This document shows, one piece after another, positions 57,495-64,000 of a stretch of DNA of 64,000 nucleotides. The translations under genes and the position numbers were made by a program. The notes below the pieces were generated by a model. It had not been told where the DNA came from and did not search any database. It was given only the letters and a program-made list of their open reading frames with translations. The stretch's first letter is position 1; every line of letters begins with the position of its first letter. Origin of the DNA: Antedon bifida (Eukaryota; Echinodermata; Crinoidea; Comatulida; Antedonidae); assembly GCA_963402885.1 (NCBI GenBank), contig OY727097.1, positions 5,208,001 to 5,272,000 of the forward strand. The letters are read 5' to 3'.

Positions 57495-59043
57495 CTAGAA
57501 TTTAATTCGTCACTTTGACGAATTATAGGTGATCATTTTTATAATTTTATTGACATTAATATTTTTAAACATGCACGTATGTTAACATACGATTGTAAAA
57601 TGTTGATTTATGCCATCCTATTATACGCTTATAGTGCTGAGTTGTGCCTATTATATGCCATATACATTATGTACAGTATATACTGTATATCTATATACAG
57701 TGTAGCATTAGTGAAATTACGGACACACATCATGTTCTAATTTTTTGGTTCTGATGACATTATCAAAATTAACTTGTGGATAACAATATCGAAAGATGAT
57801 GAATTGAGCAATAAAATATAACAATTGGAAGAAAATTTGGCACGTAGAAGTGCGGTGCGCGCTCTTTAAAATTTGTGTAACTTTGACGAAAGAGATGAAA
57901 AAATTGCTTTTTAACTTCAACTGGCCATATGATAACATCACAAGATTTGATAGGCTTAATTTTTATATGAATTCATATCTACATTTCACCAGCTCTCATA
58001 ATAAGTTACAAACATCAAGGTCAACTTTAATTCAGAAGAGCTGTAAGGTATTCAAATATACATTGTAGGTGAAATTACGTTACCACCGTTATTCAAATTT
58101 TAACACATGATGACGTCATCAAAATGAAAATATTAGCAACTCATGAGTAACATAATTGGTTGATGTAGAATATATTTAAAATTAAAAGAAAATCGATAAC
58201 AGATAAGCAAGTTGCGCTCTGCTGAATATGGTAGTCTATGACAAAAGGGGAAAAACCCTATTTTAAAAATTCATATGGCCAAATGATGAGGTCATACCAT
58301 TTTGTACGTCTAATGTGTATATACATTTATATCTACAACTCATTGGCTTCCATAATAAGTTAAAAAAAATGGTGGTCACCTTCCATTCTGAAGAGTTATA
58401 TTCATTTTAAAAAGGCCTTATTTTTTACCATTTTTAGCACTTATGTAAAATTAATGTGCGCATTTTGTTATTTTCAACGTGCTCGTATAGCACTATTTTA
58501 AGTCGAAATGGACTCGAATTTGGTGAATGTACTATGTTAGATGAGTAGAATGCAATTTGTACAAAAAATTGTTATTTTTTACACTTTCTATGTACGCACG
58601 CGCAAAAACGTGTTTTTGCGCAGTAATTTTTTAAAACACGCAAATGGCCTAATTCATGCTCTAAGTTGATCAAAACGTAATTTTGAGCATTTTAAATTTT
58701 TAACACGCGATTTCACGCGAATGACCCTACGTGCGCGTGCCTTTTTATTTGCTAATATTTTTACCATTGACCTGAAGTTTACGTGTAGTGAATTTCATTA
58801 CTATGTGATAATTAATTATGGAGATATGATTGATAATGTGATTTCACAAAATGGCGTATAAATGACGTCACGCATGAGTGATCACGCTGAAAAGCTTATT
58901 AGGACTAAGTTAAAATATTTGAAAGAAATTCTGAAATTTTGGTAATCATTGACATTAAACTTTTTGAGATATTTGTTACACAAAATCTGTACAGACAGAA
59001 ATTGCGACGAAACATTTTTTTTATATATAAAAACAATTTCTCA
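57495..59043 (-). mobile_element. Helitron-like tandem unit 3, diverged
   Basis: 1549 bp with the same CTAG/stem-loop start, but many substitutions relative to units 1, 2, 5 and 6, and a different A/T-rich end. Confidence 0.8.
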
Positions 59044-60629
59044 CTAGAATTTAATTCGTCACTTTGACGAATTATAGGTGATCATTTTCATCATTTTAAT
59101 GAAATTAACATTTTTTAAACATGCATGTACGTTAACATGCGATCGTAAATGTACGCCATCCTATGACATGATGCATATACACTTATAGTGCTGAGTTGTA
59201 CCTATTATGTGTTATATACAATACAGTATATACTGTATATCTATATACAGTGTAGCATAGGTGAAATTACGGGACCCACATCATGTTCTAATTTGTTGGT
59301 ATGATGGAATTATCATAATAAACTCGAAGATGACAATTTCGAAAGATAATGAATTGAGCAAATAAATATACGGATTGGAAGAGAATTTGACACGTAGAAG
59401 CGCAATGCGCGCTCTTTGAAATTTGTATACATTTGACGAAAGAGAGAAAAAAACTACTTTTTAACTTCAACTGACCATTTCATAATGTCACAACATCCGA
59501 TAGGCCTAATTTTTATATGAATTCATATCTACATTTCATCAGCTTTTATAATAAATTATAATCTTCAAGGTCACCTTTAATTCTGAAGAGCTGTAAGATA
59601 TTCAAATGTATGGTGTAGCTGAAAATACACGACCTTGGTTTTTTAAGTTTTTACGCGTGATGACGTCATCAAAATAAAAATGTTGACAACTCATGAGAAA
59701 GATAATTAATTGAGCAAGCACATACTAAAATTTGTGCAAAAATTTGGTTCAAATAACGGAGATGCGCTCTATTGAATGTGATAACCCACACAAAAAGATA
59801 AAAATTACTAATTTTTAAATTCAAGTGGCCTTTTGATGACGTCATATCATTTTGTACGTCTAATGTGTATATACATTTATATCTACAACTCATTTGCTTC
59901 CATATTAAGTTAAAAAAATTGGGGGTCATCTTCCATTCTGAAGAGTTATATTCATTTTAAAAAGGCCCTACTTTTTACCATTTTTAGCACTTTTGTACAA
60001 TTAATGTGCGCATTTTGTCATTTTTAACGTGCTCGTATAGCGTTATTTTAAGTCTGAATGGACTCAAAGTCGGAGAATGTACTAAGGATTATGAGTAGAA
60101 TGTGATGTGTACATCAAATTTTATTTTTTACGCTTTTTAAAAATCCCGTGCGCAAAAACATGTTTTTGCGCAGTAATTTTTTAAAACACGCAAATGGCCT
60201 ATTTCATGCTCTAAATTGATCAAAACTTAATTTTGAGCTTTTTAAAATTTTAACGCGCGATTCCACGCGCATGACCTTGAAACGCGCGAGTTTTTATTTG
60301 CTAATATTTTTACCCTTGACCTGAAGTTTACGTGTAGTGAATTTCATTAATATGTGATAATGAATTATGGAGATATGATTGATAATGTGATTTCACAAAA
60401 TCGCGTATTAATGACGTCACGGTTGAGTGATCACACTGAAAAGCTTATTATGGTTAAGTTAAAGTATTTAAAAGACATTGTGAAAAATTTGTGATCATTG
60501 ACATTTAACTTTTTGAGATAATTGTTACACAAATTTGTACAGAGAGAAATAAATAATAAGAATAAGAAGAAGAATAAAGATTTGATACAATAACAATAGG
60601 TGATCATTTTATTCTAAATGATCACCTAA
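59044..60629 (-). mobile_element. Helitron-like tandem unit 4, diverged
   Basis: 1586 bp, diverged to a similar degree as unit 3, with an AGGTGATCATTT ... AAATGATCACCT inverted pair at its end. Confidence 0.8.
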
Positions 60630-62211
60630 CTAGAATTTAATTCGTCACTTTGACGAATTATAGGTGATCATTTTTATCATTTTACTGAAATTAATTTTTT
60701 TTAAACATGCACGTACGTTAACATACGATTGGAAAATGTTGATGTATGCCATCCTATTATATGCTTATAGTGCTGAGTTGTGCCTATATGCCATATACAA
60801 TATGTACAGTATATACTGTATATCTATATACAGTGTAGCATAGGTGAAATTACGGGACACACATGTTCTAATTTTTTGGCATGATGACGTTATCAAACTA
60901 AACTTTAAGATGACAATTTCGAAAGATAATTAATTGAGCAAAAAAATATAAGATTTGGAAAAAAATTTGGCACGTAGAAGCGCTGTGCGCGCTCTTTGAA
61001 TTGTGTATAACTTTGACGAAAAATATGAAAAAACTACTTTTTCACTTCAACTGGCCATATGTTAACGTCACAACATCCGATAGGCTTAATTTTTATATGA
61101 ATTAATATCTACATTTCATCAGCTTTCATAATAAATTATAATCATCAAGGTAACCTTCAATTCTGAAGAGCTGTAAGATATTCAAATTTACTGCGAAGGT
61201 GAAATTACACGGCCTAGGTTATTCAAGTTTTTACGCGTGATGACGTCATTAAAATGAAGATAGTGTCAACTCATGATAAAGATAATTAATTAAGCAAGCA
61301 CATACTGAAAGTTGTGCGAAATTCGAGCACACATAACCAAGATGCGCTCTGTTGAATGTGATAATCTACACAAAAAGATAACAAATCCTAATTTTTAAAT
61401 TCAAGTGGCCATTTGATGACGTCAAAACATTTTGTACGTAAAATGTGTACATGAATTCATATCTACAACTCAATGGCTTCCAGAATAAGTTAAAAAAATC
61501 GGGGGTCATCTTGCATTCTGAAGAATTATTTTCATTTTAAAAAAGACCTATTTTTCACCATTTTCAGAACTTTTGTAAAATTAATGTGCGCATTTTGTCA
61601 TTTTTAACGTGCTCGTATAGCGTTATTTTAAGTCGGAACTGACTCAAATTTGGTGAATGTACTAAGGATGGTGAGTAGAATGAGATTTGTAAAAAAAATT
61701 CATGTTTTTTACGCTTTTTAAGTATCGCGCGCGCAAAAACGCATTTTTGCGCAGTAATTTTTTGAAACACGCAAATGGCCTAATTCATGCTCTAAATTGA
61801 TCAAAACTTAATTTTGAGCGTTTTAAATTTTTAACGCGCGATATCACGCGCATGAACCTACGTGCGCGTGCGTTTTTATTTGCTAATATTTTTACCCTTG
61901 ATCTGAAGTTTACGTGTAGTAAATTTCATTAATATGTGATAATGAATTATGGAGATATGATTGATAATGTGATTTCGCAAAATGGCGTATAAATGTCGTC
62001 ACGGATGAGTGATCATGCTGGAAAGCTTATTAGGATTAAGTTATATTATTTGAAAGATATTCTGAAATTTTTGTAATCATTGACATTAAACTTTTTGAGA
62101 TAATTGTTACACAAAATAGTGTACAGAAACAATAAAAAGAAAAAAAAAAATAATAATAAAGATTTTATACAATAACAATAGGTGATCATTTTATTCTAAA
62201 TGATCACCTAA
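60630..62211 (-). mobile_element. Helitron-like tandem unit 5
   Basis: 1582 bp, close to unit 1. It ends with the same terminal inverted pair as unit 4. Confidence 0.8.
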
Positions 62212-63732
62212 CTAGAATTTAATTCGTCACTTTGACGAATTATAGGTGATCATTTTTATCATTTTACTGAAATTAATTTTTTTTAAACATGCACGTACTT
62301 TAACATACGATCGGAAAATGTTGATGTATGCCATCCTATTATATGCTTATAGTGCTGAGTTGTGCCTATATGCCATATACAATATGTACAGTATATACTG
62401 TATATCTATATACAGTGTAGCATAGGTGAAATTACGGGACACACATGTTCTAATTTTTTGGCATGATGACGTTATCAAACTAAACTTTAAGATGACAATT
62501 TCGAAAGATAATTAATTGAGCAAAAAAATATAAGATTTGGAAAAAAATTTGGCACGTAGAAGCGCTGTGCGCGCTCTTTGAATTGTGTATAACTTTGACG
62601 AAAAATATGAAAAAACTACTTTTTCACTTCAACTGGCCATATGTTAACGTCACAACATTCGATAGGCTTAATTTTTATATGAATTAATATCTACATTTTA
62701 TCAGCTTTCATAATAAATTATAATCATCAAGATAACCTTCAATTCTGAAGAGCTGTAAGATATTCAAATTTACTGCGAAGGTGAAATTACACGGCCTACG
62801 TTATTCAAGTTTTTACGCGTGATGACGTCATTAAAATGAAGATAGTGTCAACTCATGATAAAGATAATTAATTAAGCAAGCACATACTGAAAGTTGTGCG
62901 AAATTCGAGCACACATAACCAAGATGCGCTCTGTTGAATGTGATAATCTACACAAAAAGATAACAAATCCTAATTTTTAAATTCAAGTGGCCATTTGATG
63001 ACGTCAAAACATTTTGTACGTAAAATGTGTACATGAATTCATATCTACAACTCAATGGCTTCCAGAATAAGTTAAAAAAATCGGGGGTCATCTTGCATTC
63101 TGAAGAATTATTTTCATTTTAAAAAAGACCTATTTTTCACCATTTTCAGAACTTTTGTAAAATTAATGTGCGCATTTTGTCATTTTTAACGTGCTCGTAT
63201 AGCGTTATTTTAAGTCGGAACTGACTCAAATTTGGTGAATGTACTAAGGATGGTGAGTAGAATGAGATTTGTAAAAAAAATTCATGTTTTTTACGCTTTT
63301 TAAGTATCGCGCGCGCAAAAACGCATTTTTGCGCAGTAATTTTTAGAAACACGCAAATGGCCTAATTCATGCTCTAAATTGATCAAAACTTAATTTTGAG
63401 CGTTTTAAATTTTTAACGCGCGATATCACGCGCATGAACCTACGTGCGCGTGCGTTTTTATTTGCTAATATTTTTACCCTTGATCTGAAGTTTACGTGTA
63501 GTGAATTTCATTAATATGTGATAATGAATTATGGAGATATGATTGATAATGTGATTTCGCAAAATGGCGTATAAATGTCGTCACGGATGAGTGATCACGC
63601 TGGAAAGCTTATTAGGATTAAGTTATATTATTTAAAAGATATTCTGAAATTTTTGTAATCATTGACATTAAACTTTTTGAGATAATTGTTACACAAAATA
63701 GTGTACAGAAACAATAAAAAGAAAAAAAATAA
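62212..63732 (-). mobile_element. Helitron-like tandem unit 6
   Basis: 1521 bp, close to units 1 and 5, without the terminal inverted pair. Confidence 0.8.
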
Positions 63733-64000
63733 CTAGACATGAAACTCGTCACTTTGACGAGTTAGTTATCCGCACGACAAACGCCACGTGCACGTCATAC
63801 GTTAGAATTTTGCACCCAGAAAAAGATTATGGCATTATGACCTGATCTGAAGAATATGATATGTTGTTAGTGCTGAATTCTGTCAATTTTGTGTCATATA
63901 GTATATACAGTATAAACAGTATAATCTGTATACATATTACATACAGTGTAGAATAGGTGAAATTGCGGGACCCGCCATTTATTCCATTTTTTAACATGGC
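63733..64000 (-). mobile_element. Helitron-like unit 7, divergent, cut by the window edge
   Basis: Starts CTAGACATG followed by the stem AACTCGTCA / TGACGAGTT with loop CTT. This is one base pair different from units 1-6 with both sides changed. Later parts match the family weakly ('gtagaataggtgaaattgcgggac'). Confidence 0.7.

Noticed and set aside
56845-63352. 68-codon minus-strand frame repeated in Helitron-like units 2, 5 and 6
   Set aside because: It is conserved only because the units are near-identical copies. It is not open in the diverged units 3 and 4 and shows no domain.

Overview
The window looks like the genome of an invertebrate animal, most likely a deuterostome and plausibly an echinoderm. 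It is AT-rich. It carries multi-exon genes with GT-AG introns and single pre-duplication versions of vertebrate families. It is saturated with short transposons, tRNA- and 5S-derived SINEs, CR1-like LINEs and tandem repeats. The assignment to echinoderms is an inference from overall character only; no rRNA or mitochondrial marker is present.

Six protein-coding loci are supported by exon-by-exon reading with matching splice phases. From left to right: (1) the 3' part of a TRMT9B/KIAA1456-type tRNA methyltransferase (+, 1136-4448, 5' end outside the window). (2) An unrecognised 425-residue single-pass receptor-like protein with five Tyr-x-x-Pro motifs in its tail (+, 9412-13501). (3) SRD5A3, polyprenol reductase (+, 19691-22770). 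(4) TUSC3/MAGT1, the thioredoxin-fold subunit of oligosaccharyltransferase (-, 26748-31145). (5) A gamma/delta/zeta-type sarcoglycan (+, 34374-37954). (6) The C-terminal part of an alpha2delta/Cache-domain protein (-, 41119-53868, 5' end outside the window). TRMT9B, TUSC3 and SGCZ are also neighbours on human 8p22, so this looks like old conserved microsynteny. SRD5A3 (dolichol synthesis) and TUSC3 (dolichol-dependent N-glycosylation) are convergent neighbours working in one pathway.

The rest is repeat-driven. 14.4-19.4 kb holds a LINE relic, three copies of an inverted-end element, several minisatellites and two tRNA-Val(AAC)-like sequences. 22.9-25.5 kb is a satellite with a symmetric A-A-B(11)-A-A layout. 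An intron of TUSC3 contains a 20-bp minisatellite whose every unit repeats a splice-donor-like sequence. In the alpha2delta gene one intron carries a CR1-like LINE with an intact 1015-codon ORF2. A coding exon is split by a 4.3-kb near-perfect palindrome with TAA target duplications, built from ~371-bp repeats rich in AGGTCA half-sites. The last 9.6 kb is a head-to-tail array of ~1.55-kb units, each bounded by CTAG plus a stem-loop, resembling Helitron 3' ends on the minus strand.

The most unusual items are the palindrome inside a coding exon, the splice-donor minisatellite, the Helitron-like array with a compensated stem change, and the YxxP receptor. No enzymatic or defence-type gene cluster of a new kind is visible.
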